DNA of 64,000 nt, from positions 12,426,450 to 12,490,449 of the forward strand of contig NC_134026.1 of NCBI RefSeq assembly GCF_964204645.1, in the 5' to 3' direction. This DNA is from Tubulanus polymorphus. Its lineage: Eukaryota; Nemertea; Palaeonemertea; Tubulaniformes; Tubulanidae. Under the pieces are notes generated by a model. The model was given only the letters and a program-made list of their open reading frames with translations. It did no database searches and was not told the origin of the DNA. Every line of letters begins with the position of its first letter. Position 1 is the stretch's first letter. The translations under genes were made by a program, and so were the position numbers. This document shows positions 47,129-55,529 of the stretch, piece by piece.

Positions 47129-48430
47129 TTATTTAACAAAAAATTAATTATCATATTCACTAACCCAAAAATAATTGCACTTACAACTGTAATCAAAAAT
47201 AAAATAATATGTTCAGCAGCAGAATAAGTTAAGAATATTCCCAGGAGATTTCAATATAAAACCAACAATTGATGCTATAACTCCGGGTAAAGCTGCAGCA
47301 GATTTTTTAAATAGTTCCCATAAAAAATTTGCTAATTTTTTTAAACCATCCTTAACTTTATCTTGTATAGAATTATTATCATCTGGTGGTTTATCCGGTT
47401 TATTGGGAGTAGGTGTAGATTTTAATGAATTTGATATGGCTAAACCTATTGTCGTGAATACCATAGTTACAGCTGTTAGAATTGAAAGAATTGTTATACC
47501 TTCTAATTTAAATAACAATTTTATTCTGTCTGTCGATGATATTTTAGAATTTGGTTTTATCAACAAATCTTTAAAAATAACTTTTGATTTCTTAATATGA
47601 TTTAGGTCAAATGATTTTAATAATATACCTCTTTCTTTTTCCTGAAATTCTTTGTTATATTTTAAAGAATCTATTTCTTTTTCTAAAGCTAACTTTCTGC
47701 ATTCATAATCAACTTCATCAATTACTTGAAGATCTCTATTTAATTCTAATTGTTTTAATTCTTCATTTGCATTAGTTAATTCTTTTTCTAACATGGTTAT
47801 TTTAGAAAATCTCATCTTAATGTTAGCAATTTCACCAGCTGATTTTTGCATACCTTTAATTTCTCTACGTGCTTGTTCATGAAATGCTTCTAATTCATCA
47901 TCAGTTAAATTAAGTAATCCTTTTTCTAGTAAAGATTGTATTCGATTTATTCTAGTTTCAGTACCGGGTGAATCTAAAACACTATTCATCTCTTCTTCAA
48001 ATGAATGAACTGTATCGAACATGCTATCAAAATGTTTTACTAATTGTAATTGACTTGAATCATTATCAATTTGTTGAATATCTCTTCTCGATGTTTCTGG
48101 TGTTGAAGATCTTAATTTATCTAATCGATCTGCAAAATCTTCATCATTTTCTGGGTCAACAAAAGTAGGTTTTTGATTTGGATTTTTAAGTGGTGAATAT
48201 TCATTAATATCAATATTCTCAATTGGTTCTTCTTCATTTATTCTATCGATGGCATTCCATATAATTCTGAGAAATTCTGAACCACCTTTTGAACGTTCAA
48301 TTGTAGATCCTGCATGCATTTCAGGATGGTACAGATCTTCTCCCATTTTAGATAATTTTAATTTAACATTATCACCATTTAAGTCAAGATTATAAAACCA
48401 TGAATCATTTTTAAATTCTAAATTATTCAT
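47127..48430 (-). pseudogene. Coiled-coil membrane protein of the late cluster, frameshift near the end
   Basis: 405 open codons then a single-base shift at about 47225, after which the other frame continues with a hydrophobic helix to a stop overlapping the capsid start. N-terminal half: acidic linker and the segment TEEELEAFHEQ-type LNLTDDELEAFHEQARRE. Residues about 180-270 form a long charged coiled coil (ELTNANEELKQLELNRDLQV). Then a membrane helix (GITILSILTAVTMVFTTIGL), a proline-rich linker (TPTPNKPDKPPDD) and a second hydrophobic part (AALPGVIASIVGFILK). This protein type is a regular neighbour of Polinton-like capsid genes; its role in the particle is unknown. Gene order and shared strand support co-expression. 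Confidence 0.65.
47129..47148 (-). promoter_or_regulatory. Late-type start motif of the capsid gene
   Basis: TAATTTTTTGTTAAATAA precedes ATG. It is the best example of the T-tract plus TAAATAAATG arrangement. Confidence 0.55.
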
Positions 48431-48449
48431 GAAATGTGGATCTTTTTCT

Positions 48450-48839
48450 CTAATGTGAGTTATCTGTTATATTTTTTGTTAATAATTCTTCAATAACTGT
48501 ATTTGTTACACTATGTTTTATGTATAATAATTCTTTTTTCAATACAGGGTTTTCTGTTCTTTCTGATCTATTAATTAAATCTTTTCTTTCTGGTCTAGTT
48601 TTGATTATTATCTCATCGCGGTTTCTTTAATAATCTATTAATTTTTCACTTGTTTCAGTATCATCTTTAAATTTATCATAATCATATAATATAGGCCCAC
48701 TAGAATCATCTTCACCTAAATTAGTATTATATGCTGCTCCACCATCATTATCAATATTAGTTTCATTAAAATCAGGTTGTGGTTCCTCACTTATACCAGG
48801 GGCGTCACCAAAAGTATCCATTGGAATATCTTCTTCCAT
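48450..48839 (-). pseudogene. Acidic late protein with one in-frame stop
   Basis: Starts MEEDIPMDTFGDAPG. The N-terminal half is very acidic (DFNETNIDNDGG, LGEDDSSGPILYDYD). TAA at 48627-48629 interrupts the frame, after which the same frame runs on with a basic segment (KTRPERKDLINRSERTENP) to a stop at 48450. No known domain. Its place between a membrane-anchored protein and the coiled-coil protein suggests an internal virion or assembly role, by position only. Confidence 0.5.
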
Positions 48840-48860
48840 TTATATAATAAAAAATTAAAA
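48840..48860 (-). promoter_or_regulatory. Late-type start motif, TATATAAATG variant
   Basis: TTTTTTATTATATAA precedes ATG of the acidic late protein. Confidence 0.5.
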
Positions 48861-49160
48861 TTAAAAATATAATATTCCTCCTATTACAATTCCTATACAA
48901 GTAATAGCTAATTTAGCATTTTCATGGGATTTATTATCATTATTAGTTTTAGTTATATCATGTTGAATATTATCAGTTTTTATATCACCGTGTGGGTGCC
49001 GTACTGCACCATTTTCTGTAGTATTGTAATCTTTTATTTTAGAATCATTATCCAATTTAATATTCTTAGTTTTAGTTTCTGTTGATTGAATATGTTTTTT
49101 AATTTTTTCACCTTCCATTAATTTTGGAGCAGTAATAATCTTTTTATTTATATCATTCAA
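48861..49160 (-). CDS. C-terminally anchored late protein, 99 aa
   Basis: Hydrophilic, N- and K-rich body (TETKTKNIKLDNDSKIKDY, DIKTDNIQHDITKTNNDNKS) with one hydrophobic helix at the very C-terminus (LAITCIGIVIGGILYF), so a tail-anchored or virion-membrane type topology is likely. No family was recognised. It lies between the genes ending at 49167 and starting at 48839 in the same orientation. Start codon context is less typical (ATTCAATCC before), and the true start could be internal. Confidence 0.5.
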   Translation of the reverse strand: MNDINKKIITAPKLMEGEKIKKHIQSTETKTKNIKLDNDSKIKDYNTTENGAVRHPHGDIKTDNIQHDITKTNNDNKSHENAKLAITCIGIVIGGILYF

Positions 49161-49166
49161 TCCAAA

Positions 49167-50221
49167 CTAACTATTTATTGTTGCAGTTTTAATTAGATTA
49201 TTATAACCAATTATATTTCCCACCTTTAATACTAAATCATTAGAAATAATTAATAGATTAGGACCTATACAATAATTTAATCTAATATGTGATTTATCTA
49301 AATAATTTTGATATCTTACTATATTTTCTGGAATCGATCTATTTTTATCATTATGAATTGAATCTTCAAATAATACTTTGAATTGTTTCTGTGCGTCAAA
49401 TGAAGTGTTATACTTTTCCAACTATTGGTGATCTTGTTTCAACCTGTACACCTAGAATACATATCAAATAAGTTCTAATAGATTGATTTATTCTTTGTAT
49501 TCCAGCTTTAGTAAATCCTTCACTATTTTCTAAAACGAAATTAATCCATCCATTTTTATTTTGTTGTTGTATATTATTATAATATTTTGGTAATTCATTC
49601 CAATTTAGTGTTATTATATCTGTATTTGTTATTATTTTACCAAATTCTTTAGTATATAATATTCCTAATCCACCCATTGTACCAATTTTTGCTCTAAAAT
49701 CATTATTTGAATTAATATTAAATTCATTATATATTTTATAAAACTTAGAAAACTTAATATTATTATTTAGTTCATTAAAATATTTTGAACCTGGTAAAGG
49801 ACATTCTAATTCACTCAATATCAATTTTATTTGAAAATATCTATGAAATCTAAAAAGTGATAATAGCAATGGTAAACTTGGTTTGTTTAAATGATCATTC
49901 CAACTTATACCACACCCTGTTGTTGCGCAATAAACAGCAAAATTTAATTGGTTCTGCCAATACTTCATATTAGATTTTAATAACCATTGTTTTGCCTCAT
50001 TTAAATTTTCAAAATTAATTACGTAAATATTGAATATATTTTCCATCTTTGCATTAAAACTATTAGTTTCAGTAACATAAATATCTAAATTAATTAATGA
50101 ATTTAAAACTAAATTTTTATATGGAATATCTTTATTAAAATGGAATATCTTTATTAAAATCTATTGCAGGAATATTATATTTAATTGATTTATTATATTG
50201 GAAAGCTTTTGGAAACCCCAT
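49167..50221 (-). pseudogene. Conserved late structural protein, two frame lesions
   Basis: Starts MGFPKAFQYNKSIKYNIPAI at 50221, directly after AAGTAA. A local tandem duplication of about 20 bases (AATAAAGATATTCCAT, 50128-50165) shifts the frame; the main body is open at 50046-49408, then one further single-base shift, and the end is at 49167. Conserved features are EAKQWLLKSNMKYWQNQLNF, AVYCATTGCGISWNDHL, LFRFHRYFQ and EGFTKAGIQRINQSIRTYLI, then FDAQKQFKVLFEDS. The same architecture occurs beside capsid genes in other invertebrate Polinton-like elements, but its function is unknown to me. The hydrophobic NLLIISNDLVLKVG near the end may be a beta segment. Length about 340 residues. Confidence 0.65.
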
Positions 50222-50237
50222 TTACTTAATTCAAAAA

Positions 50238-50673
50238 TTAATAATTAACTAATTCTTTTAATAATTTATCTTGTTCTTCAACTGTTATATTACCATTTAA
50301 ACTTATTATATAATCTAGTGTATTTTTAAATTTATTAATTTCTTTTATATTAGTTTTAATTTTTTCTTTATTACTTTTTATATTTAATTTTGAACTTATA
50401 CCAGTTAAAACACTTGAACTTAATCCTAGCATCCCTAATTGATAGAGCTAAAGGTGTTAATGGTGAGAATATTGCTAGAAATGTTATTACAGAACTAATT
50501 GTAACTGAACCACTGATAATAAAATAATAAATAATTTTACTTTTTAAATATTTTTTTTTTCAAATCTTTAAGTCACTTTCAAATTCTAATATTTCTTTTT
50601 CTAAATATGTTTTTAATTTAGTTTTATTTATATCATGAGGAATAATATCAATATTACCAACTTTATCATCCAT
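50238..50673 (-). pseudogene. Late membrane protein, frameshifted
   Basis: Starts MDDKVGNIDIIPHDINKTKL; contains hydrophobic helices (IIYYFIISGSVTISSVITFL and PLALSI) and ends with the conserved TGISSKLNIKSNKEKI and a C-terminal helix (YIISLNGNITVEEQDKLLKE). A stop near 50563 and a frameshift near 50440 break it. The E0 copy at 1-311 retains the frame across the second site. This small membrane protein type is characteristic of Polinton-like late clusters; role unknown. Confidence 0.6.
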
Positions 50674-50692
50674 TTATTTAGAAAAGAAATTA
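50674..50692 (-). promoter_or_regulatory. Late-type start motif
   Basis: TTTCTTTTCTAAATAA precedes ATG. It lies in the gap between two same-strand genes. Confidence 0.5.
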
Positions 50693-51115
50693 CTAATTAG
50701 TAAATTTATATGCTACAAATATAACAATAACAGTTCCACCTAAAATCCATATTATTTCATATTTCTGTTGTTCCTTACTTGGGGTATAATAATCTGATAA
50801 TTTAGGTTTATGTAGATGTAATTTTTCTTTATTGGTTACCGCGTTATATAAACTCATTGCATCATCGACTGATTGAAAATCTCTATGTGAAATCTTCTGA
50901 TCATATAATTCTTTATTGATGTAATCCATATAGTTTTGTCTTTTTTCTCTATATTCTTCTGCTGCTTTATTATTTTTTTCTAATGCTAAGTTATGTCTTT
51001 TCTGTTCTGATAATGAACCATTTTTATCAATATGCTTAAATAAATAACCACCACCTGTAAATGCTAAAGCGTTAACAATTGCCGATTCTTTAATAGTTAT
51101 AATTGTAGATGCCAT
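50693..51115 (-). CDS. Two-anchor late membrane protein, 140 aa
   Basis: Intact. N-terminal hydrophobic helix (IVNALAFTGGGYLFKHI), a charged helical middle (QKRHNLALEKNNKAAEEY, then REKRQNYMDYINKE), a conserved SDYYTPSKEQQKYE box, and a C-terminal helix (IIWILGGTVIVIFVAYKF). The RKRH/QKRHxLAxE and DYYTPS blocks are shared with Polinton-like elements in other invertebrates by my recollection, but no function is established. A scaffold or internal-membrane role would fit the two anchors. It follows the 72-residue membrane gene at 23 bp. The E0 copy is truncated. Confidence 0.65.
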   Translation of the reverse strand: MASTIITIKESAIVNALAFTGGGYLFKHIDKNGSLSEQKRHNLALEKNNKAAEEYREKRQNYMDYINKELYDQKISHRDFQSVDDAMSLYNAVTNKEKLHLHKPKLSDYYTPSKEQQKYEIIWILGGTVIVIFVAYKFTN

Positions 51116-51136
51116 TTATTCAGCAAAAAATTATGC
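51116..51136 (-). promoter_or_regulatory. Late-type start motif
   Basis: AATTTTTTGCTGAATAA precedes ATG, a variant with GAATAAATG. Confidence 0.5.
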
Positions 51137-51138
51137 AT

Positions 51139-51357
51139 TTATATAGGAGGAATATATTTTTGTTTTTCCAAATAATCAATAGTTAAATTAGATAAAGTAA
51201 CTGCTAATGTTAATTTTAAAATATCATTTATATCAAATCTATCAACATTAACACTTCCCATTTTACATACTTTAAATACCATTGAATAACCAACAGTTCC
51301 AACTGATAGTAAGGCACCATTATATAATCCAGTTATTATCCACTTATTATCACTCAT
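51139..51357 (-). CDS. Small membrane protein, 72 aa
   Basis: Intact MSDNKWIITGLYNGALLSVG with a hydrophobic N-terminal half (ALLSVGTVGYSMVFKV), a conserved middle (FDINDILKLTLAVTLSN) and the end KQKYIPPI. The WIITGLY.GALLSVG start and the IPP end recur in Polinton-like elements I can recall. Function unknown. It lies 34 bp from its upstream neighbour and has the TAAATAAATAAATG start context. Confidence 0.65.
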   Translation of the reverse strand: MSDNKWIITGLYNGALLSVGTVGYSMVFKVCKMGSVNVDRFDINDILKLTLAVTLSNLTIDYLEKQKYIPPI

Positions 51358-51378
51358 TTATTTATTTAAAAAAATTAC
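51358..51378 (-). promoter_or_regulatory. Late-type start motif
   Basis: AATTTTTTTAAATAAATAA directly before ATG. Confidence 0.5.
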
Positions 51379-51391
51379 TATCTTCAAAATA

Positions 51392-51691
51392 TTAAGTTAT
51401 CTTATTTATAATTATTTCAACATTTATTTCATTACTACTTTTATGATTATCATATATTTTAGATACTATATCTTTGATATAATCGATAATTCTATCTTGA
51501 TTTAATTCATAATATTCTAAGGGCGTTTTGATTAAATCAATTACTTTTTCTATATTATACTTTTCTTTATTAATTATTGATGCATTGTTAAAAGAATTAC
51601 TTTTAATATCAGTAATTACATCATTTCTCATTTCTTTACCATGTTTAAAATCAAACCCAAAACATATACTCGGCCCAACAGTTATATTCAT
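51392..51691 (-). CDS. Conserved Polinton late protein, 99 aa (shortened)
   Basis: Copy of the 116-residue protein at 739-1089 and ends early: a TAA replaces the Lys codon after VEIIINKIT, while the sequence beyond still reads YFEDSNFF. The N-terminus MNITVGPSICFGFDFK is unchanged between the copies although the rest has diverged, which suggests that this segment is under selection. No domain recognised. Late-type start with CACTATATAAATG. Confidence 0.6.
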   Translation of the reverse strand: MNITVGPSICFGFDFKHGKEMRNDVITDIKSNSFNNASIINKEKYNIEKVIDLIKTPLEYYELNQDRIIDYIKDIVSKIYDNHKSSNEINVEIIINKIT

Positions 51692-51712
51692 TTATATAGT
51701 GAAGAAAATTAC
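51692..51712 (-). promoter_or_regulatory. Late-type start motif, TATATAAATG variant
   Basis: ATTTTCTTCACTATATAA precedes ATG, matching 1090-1106. Confidence 0.45.
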
Positions 51713-51722
51713 TCTCATCATC

Positions 51723-52465
51723 TTATAACTAATTCATATATCACAGGAAAGTTATTCAAATCAATTAAATATCCATTATGATTTCTAATTTCTAATCTAA
51801 AATTATTAAATTGAGGAATGCATGGTTTGAAATCACATTCTGTTAAATTATAATTTATTTGCGTTCCAAATTCTTTAACATTCTTCAATGGTAAAATATT
51901 TAATATACTAGAATTACAAGTTATATCTTTAGTTGCTTCGAATGTTTTTGTAGGATCGATTAAATTGCAATTAATATAAAAGTGTGTAAAAGGTATTAAG
52001 TTAGGTGTAGCATCAATATTTGTAAAAGATTTATCTGGAGGAATTCCTTACAGTTTAGCTATAGGTTTTTTTACCATAGATTTATGTTTTTCAATATCAG
52101 CCAACCTTACATTATTTTGTCAGAACTCTCACTTTTTAAAAATCTAATATTAAACCCGGAATTATTACCTGACTTGTGCCAGGCTTTTCTATTATTTCTT
52201 GTGCCAATGTATCTAAATTATATAACCCTGGTTTTAAATATATATAGGCCCATTCATTTTTATTTTTATTAAAAATTAAAACGGCTCTATGTTCAACAGT
52301 TTTATTCGATATATTGTAAAATGAGTTACATAAACTTATATTTACTAATTTTAAATCAACACAATTCTTAAATTCTCTGTCTAATTGTACTAGTAAATTA
52401 TGTGATTTATAATTTGTAAGACTTCTTGAATCAACAAATATTCTATATTCTCTTAATTCCACCAT
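51723..52465 (-). pseudogene. Capsid-associated (penton-like?) protein, frameshifted
   Basis: Starts MVELREYRIFVDSRSLTNYK, continues NLLVQLDREFKNCVDLKLVN and EWAYIYLKPGLYNLDTLAQE, shifts frame near 52150, and can be followed through TPNLIPFTHFYINCNLIDPT and FRLEIRNHNGYLIDLNNFPV to a stop near 51723. The C-terminal half looks like a beta-sandwich (short alternating strands, FRLEIRN, GYLIDL), which would suit a minor capsid or penton-like protein. It is the first gene after the right terminal repeat, hence nearest the end of the late arm. Evidence for penton function is positional only. Confidence 0.6.
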
Positions 52466-52479
52466 TTATTTTACATATT

Positions 52480-52833
52480 TTATTCGAAATCTATTTCATG
52501 GTGCCCTTTTTCATTCTTACCTGTGTATATGAAATAGAAATCACCTGAACATAATTCTTCTAAATCTTCACTTGACAATCTATGAAATCTATCCGGTAAA
52601 TATGTTCTGAATTTATATTATATTCATTTTAATCCTTCATATTCTAAGTGGATGACTTATTTACTACCATATCTATTAGTAACTGTATCAATATTTGTAA
52701 TTAGATATTTATTATGAATTGTTAATTCTGTTAACTTTTTGAATTTATAATCTACAGATTTTACATTTGTGATATCTTTAATTCTATCTAGAAATGATTT
52801 GTTGTTCTCACTGTATACTTGTTTACTCTCCAT
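52480..52833 (-). pseudogene. SSB-like gene, right terminal-repeat copy, damaged
   Basis: The inverted second copy of the gene at 20425. The ends are almost identical (start MESKQVYSENNKSFLDRIKD; end YTGKNEKGHHEIDFE). The middle has acquired at least three stops around 52620-52665. It lies within the right terminal inverted repeat. Confidence 0.8.
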
Positions 52834-52864
52834 TTTAATAACATATTTTTTATTAAAATTGATT
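52834..52864 (-). promoter_or_regulatory. Early-class upstream motif (right repeat)
   Basis: Leftward TCAATTTTAATAAAAAATAT plus GTTATTAAA before ATG, identical to 20396-20424. Confidence 0.65.
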
Positions 52865-52892
52865 TTAGAAGTTATAAGATTAATATTTTAAG

Positions 52893-53022
52893 AGTAATAG
52901 GGAATATGTTTTTCTAAATTAAAGGTTGAGCGGTTGAGTGAGTAAAAAATGAAAAATAAATTCGAGTGTGCGAGAATTAATTTTTCATTTTTTACTCACT
53001 CGACAACATATTCCCTATTACT
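52893..53022. repeat. E2 right terminal palindrome (hairpin)
   Basis: 130 bp; both edges AGTAATAGGGAATATGTT in inverted orientation, centre near ATTCGAGTGTGCGAGAATTA. It is asymmetrically shortened compared with the left palindrome (the arm lacking about 20 bases is the outer, right-hand one). Confidence 0.88.
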
Positions 53023-53271
53023 GTTTATAATACAAAAAGAAATAAAACATCAAAAAGTAATAAAATGTTTAAAAATGATTCAAACTTTACAACAGAAAAG
53101 GATATTAAAGCATCATCTTATATTAGATTACCATTTACAACAAAAGCAGTAATAAATTGTGAAAATGAAGATAATAAATGTTTTCTATGGTCAACAGAAG
53201 ATATTACGCATAGTTTTAGAATAATATATTACCGGAAATATGAAACATTATATAAAATTGATCAATATCCT
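53023..53271 (+). pseudogene. pPolB of E1, continuation after E2
   Basis: Starts with the second GTTTAT and continues the E1 reading in register (VYNTKRNK, then SSYIRLPFTTKAVINCENED and NKCFLW). It skips the ISCLHP segment by a small deletion and ends at 53271, at the end of an LTR. It corresponds to residues about 260-345 of the E3 polymerase. Confidence 0.85.
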
Positions 53272-53455
53272 TGTCAAGACGCTGTAAAAAGGGGGCAAAA
53301 TCCTCCCCTCGAAAAACTAACAGGTTTTCTCTTTAAAGGACTGACTATATAAATGTCCCGTGGTCACCTGTTAGAATGTCCAACCAACGCAGTAACGCAT
53401 GACTGCCCATATATAAATAAATAAACATAAATATCCGACATTCTCCGGGGCCACA
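53272..53455 (-). repeat. LTR of a second BEL/Pao element
   Basis: 184 bp. In leftward orientation it begins TGTGGCCCCGGAGAATGTCG and ends CAGCGTCTTGACA. Its outer edge abuts the E1 polymerase exactly, so this element inserted into the same gene. The partner LTR is absent. Confidence 0.55.
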
Positions 53456-53495
53456 AAGAGTTACAAATAAATTTCGGAAATTCGGAATAAATCGA

Positions 53496-55430
53496 TTAAT
53501 CGTCTTCTTCTGATTCTTCATCATGGGCGATTCTTCTGATCTTGTCTCGTGCCTTCGTTGCGGCACCTCGTGGTAACCGAGATAGCAACACTTCCGCATC
53601 AGAATCGTCTACTTCAGCATCTCGTCCAGACTGTGGACGGGACACGTCACCCTTTGTAGCTTCTCGGACCTCCAAAGGATAAAGTTTCGATATGGAGCGA
53701 TTGGTTGAACCATTCTTAGTACGTAGTGACACGAAACGTACTAAACTGTCTCTACCATAATGCAGATCTGTAACGACACCCATCTGCCACTTTGACCTTG
53801 GCTCTTCATCCTCGATCAGCACAACATCTCCGCGACTTATGAATAGTTCATTCTTGCCGGCTTTCTGTTGATAGTATTCACGCAAAGACGCCAAGTACTC
53901 TCGCGCCCATCTATTCGAAAAGTGCTGCATAATTACAGACAGATGTTTCGATCTCGATTCTGCGACGCAAGGCTTCAGCTCAAAGTCTGGGTCCTCTAAT
54001 TCCCCCGGGGCCACATACGAATGCGGCAATGAGGTGACACGCCTACCAACCATAAGCTGAGACGGAGTTAGAGGATTCTCATCCGACGGGTCTGACGACA
54101 AATAGGTTAACGGACGATCGTTCACGACGCTTTCTACTTCGGTTATGACGGTTCGAAACTCATCGATAGTTAAAAGCGCTCGACCAACGATTTTCTTCAA
54201 AACACTCTTCACGACTCCTACTAAGCCCTCCCAATAGCCTCCGACCCAGGGGGCACGTTTCGGTATAAAATTCCACGATACGCCGTTTTGACTAATAAAC
54301 TCCTTAGCCTTAATGATTTAGAAGCATCGTCCGACAATATTTTCTTCGGTAGTGATCTTCTCGCAACAAATCTTCTAAACGCGCGAATAAACGATGCGGT
54401 TGTTAGGTCTTCTGTCACCTCGAGATGTACACCACGACTAACCGAACACGTAAAAAGACAAATATATGCCTTTCCGATAGTAGACGGAGTTCTGACGTTA
54501 AACGGTCCAGCATAATCCAGTCCGGTATAAAAGAACGCTGGAACTCGAGCAACTCTATTTACTGGTAGCGGTGGAGGATCCGGAAAACGGAACGGACGGC
54601 TGTTGAATCTACGACAAATGACACATTGACGGAGGCGACTTTTAACCAGTTGACGGATGCACGGTATCCAGTACATCTGACGTATGTACGATACAGTAGA
54701 ATTTACTCCCAGGTGGAATACCTTCTCATGCGCATCTTTGATAACGAGATTACTAAATGCATGTAACTTCGGCAGCAGACACGGATATTTCGTAGAAGAA
54801 GCAATATCAGCGTTATCGATTCTACCGCGAGAGCGTATAAGCCCTTCTACGTCCATATAAAGCTGCAATTGACGGATTATCGGAGTTTTGACTTTCACCT
54901 GACCTCCTGACTATACGGAATGAACATCTGGAAACTCAGAACGTTGCAAGTCTCTGATTCACGACAATCGCGCCGCTTCTATCTCGGTTTGATCCAAAGG
55001 TTCACGGTTTTTCAATTTACCTCGCGTATTGTCAATAATTCGACGCACCCAGGCGGTGACGCGCAACAACTTGCGGAGACTCGACATCCTAGTCGCATCC
55101 ACTATTTCAGTAACACCAACTTTTTCACGTGGAACGGCTCCCTTAACTGAGTTCACATCAGTACCCACTTCCATAGCAGAAATAAATGCTGAATATGGCG
55201 ACCATGTCGGATGACTCCCAGAAACCAACCATTTTGGTCCATGCCACCATAACGAATTACTATGTAGGTTCAATGGTTTCTCAGTAGAAATCCTGTACAG
55301 TACAGATTGGCTGTCCGACCACATGTACAATTTCAACGGTTGACCGATTTCCCGAATAATACTACTAGCCAGACGTGACCCTATACACCCTTCTCGTAAC
55401 GTGGCGCTTTGTTGCGGCGGCAACGAGAAC
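53496..55430 (-). pseudogene. Second BEL/Pao pol: RNase H and integrase remnant
   Basis: Leftward. The 5' part (55423-54959) has the end of RNase H (LKLYMWSDSQSVLYRI). The middle (54898-54221) contains the integrase zinc region (LRQCVICRRFN), the first catalytic segment FYTGLDYAGPFNVRT and KKILSDDASK, then leaves frame. The 3' part (54212-53496) has VNDRPLTYLSSDP, NPLTPSQLMVGR and the BEL C-terminal domain (RSKWQMGVVTDLHYG). Reverse transcriptase, protease and gag are absent, as is the 5' LTR. It is more diverged than the first BEL/Pao element, so it belongs to another family. Confidence 0.8.
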
Positions 55431-55529
55431 TAACTAATAGTGACGTCATTCGGTGAACGATTTTACTTCCGCGAGCGCGGTACTCTACCCTGTGATCTCG
55501 TGATATTAATCGCTGCTAGTGCTAGAATT

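Larger units (their letters stand above)
20218..53022. mobile_element. E2: nearly complete Polinton-like element, 32.8 kb with nested insertions
   Basis: Both ends start 5'-AGTAATAGGGAATATGTT and are flanked by GTTTAT (20212-20217 and 53023-53028). The 5'-AG termini and 6-bp target duplication are the standard Polinton signature. The terminal inverted repeats are about 560-575 bp and contain a palindrome plus an SSB-like gene. Interior: polymerase rightward (20822 onward), then capsid and membrane-protein genes leftward (52465 to 45889). The polymerase is split by a 21.3-kb insertion and a 0.5-kb SINE-like insertion sits before the capsid gene. Without those two the element would be about 11 kb. 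No integrase, ATPase or maturation protease was found inside it. Confidence 0.85.
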
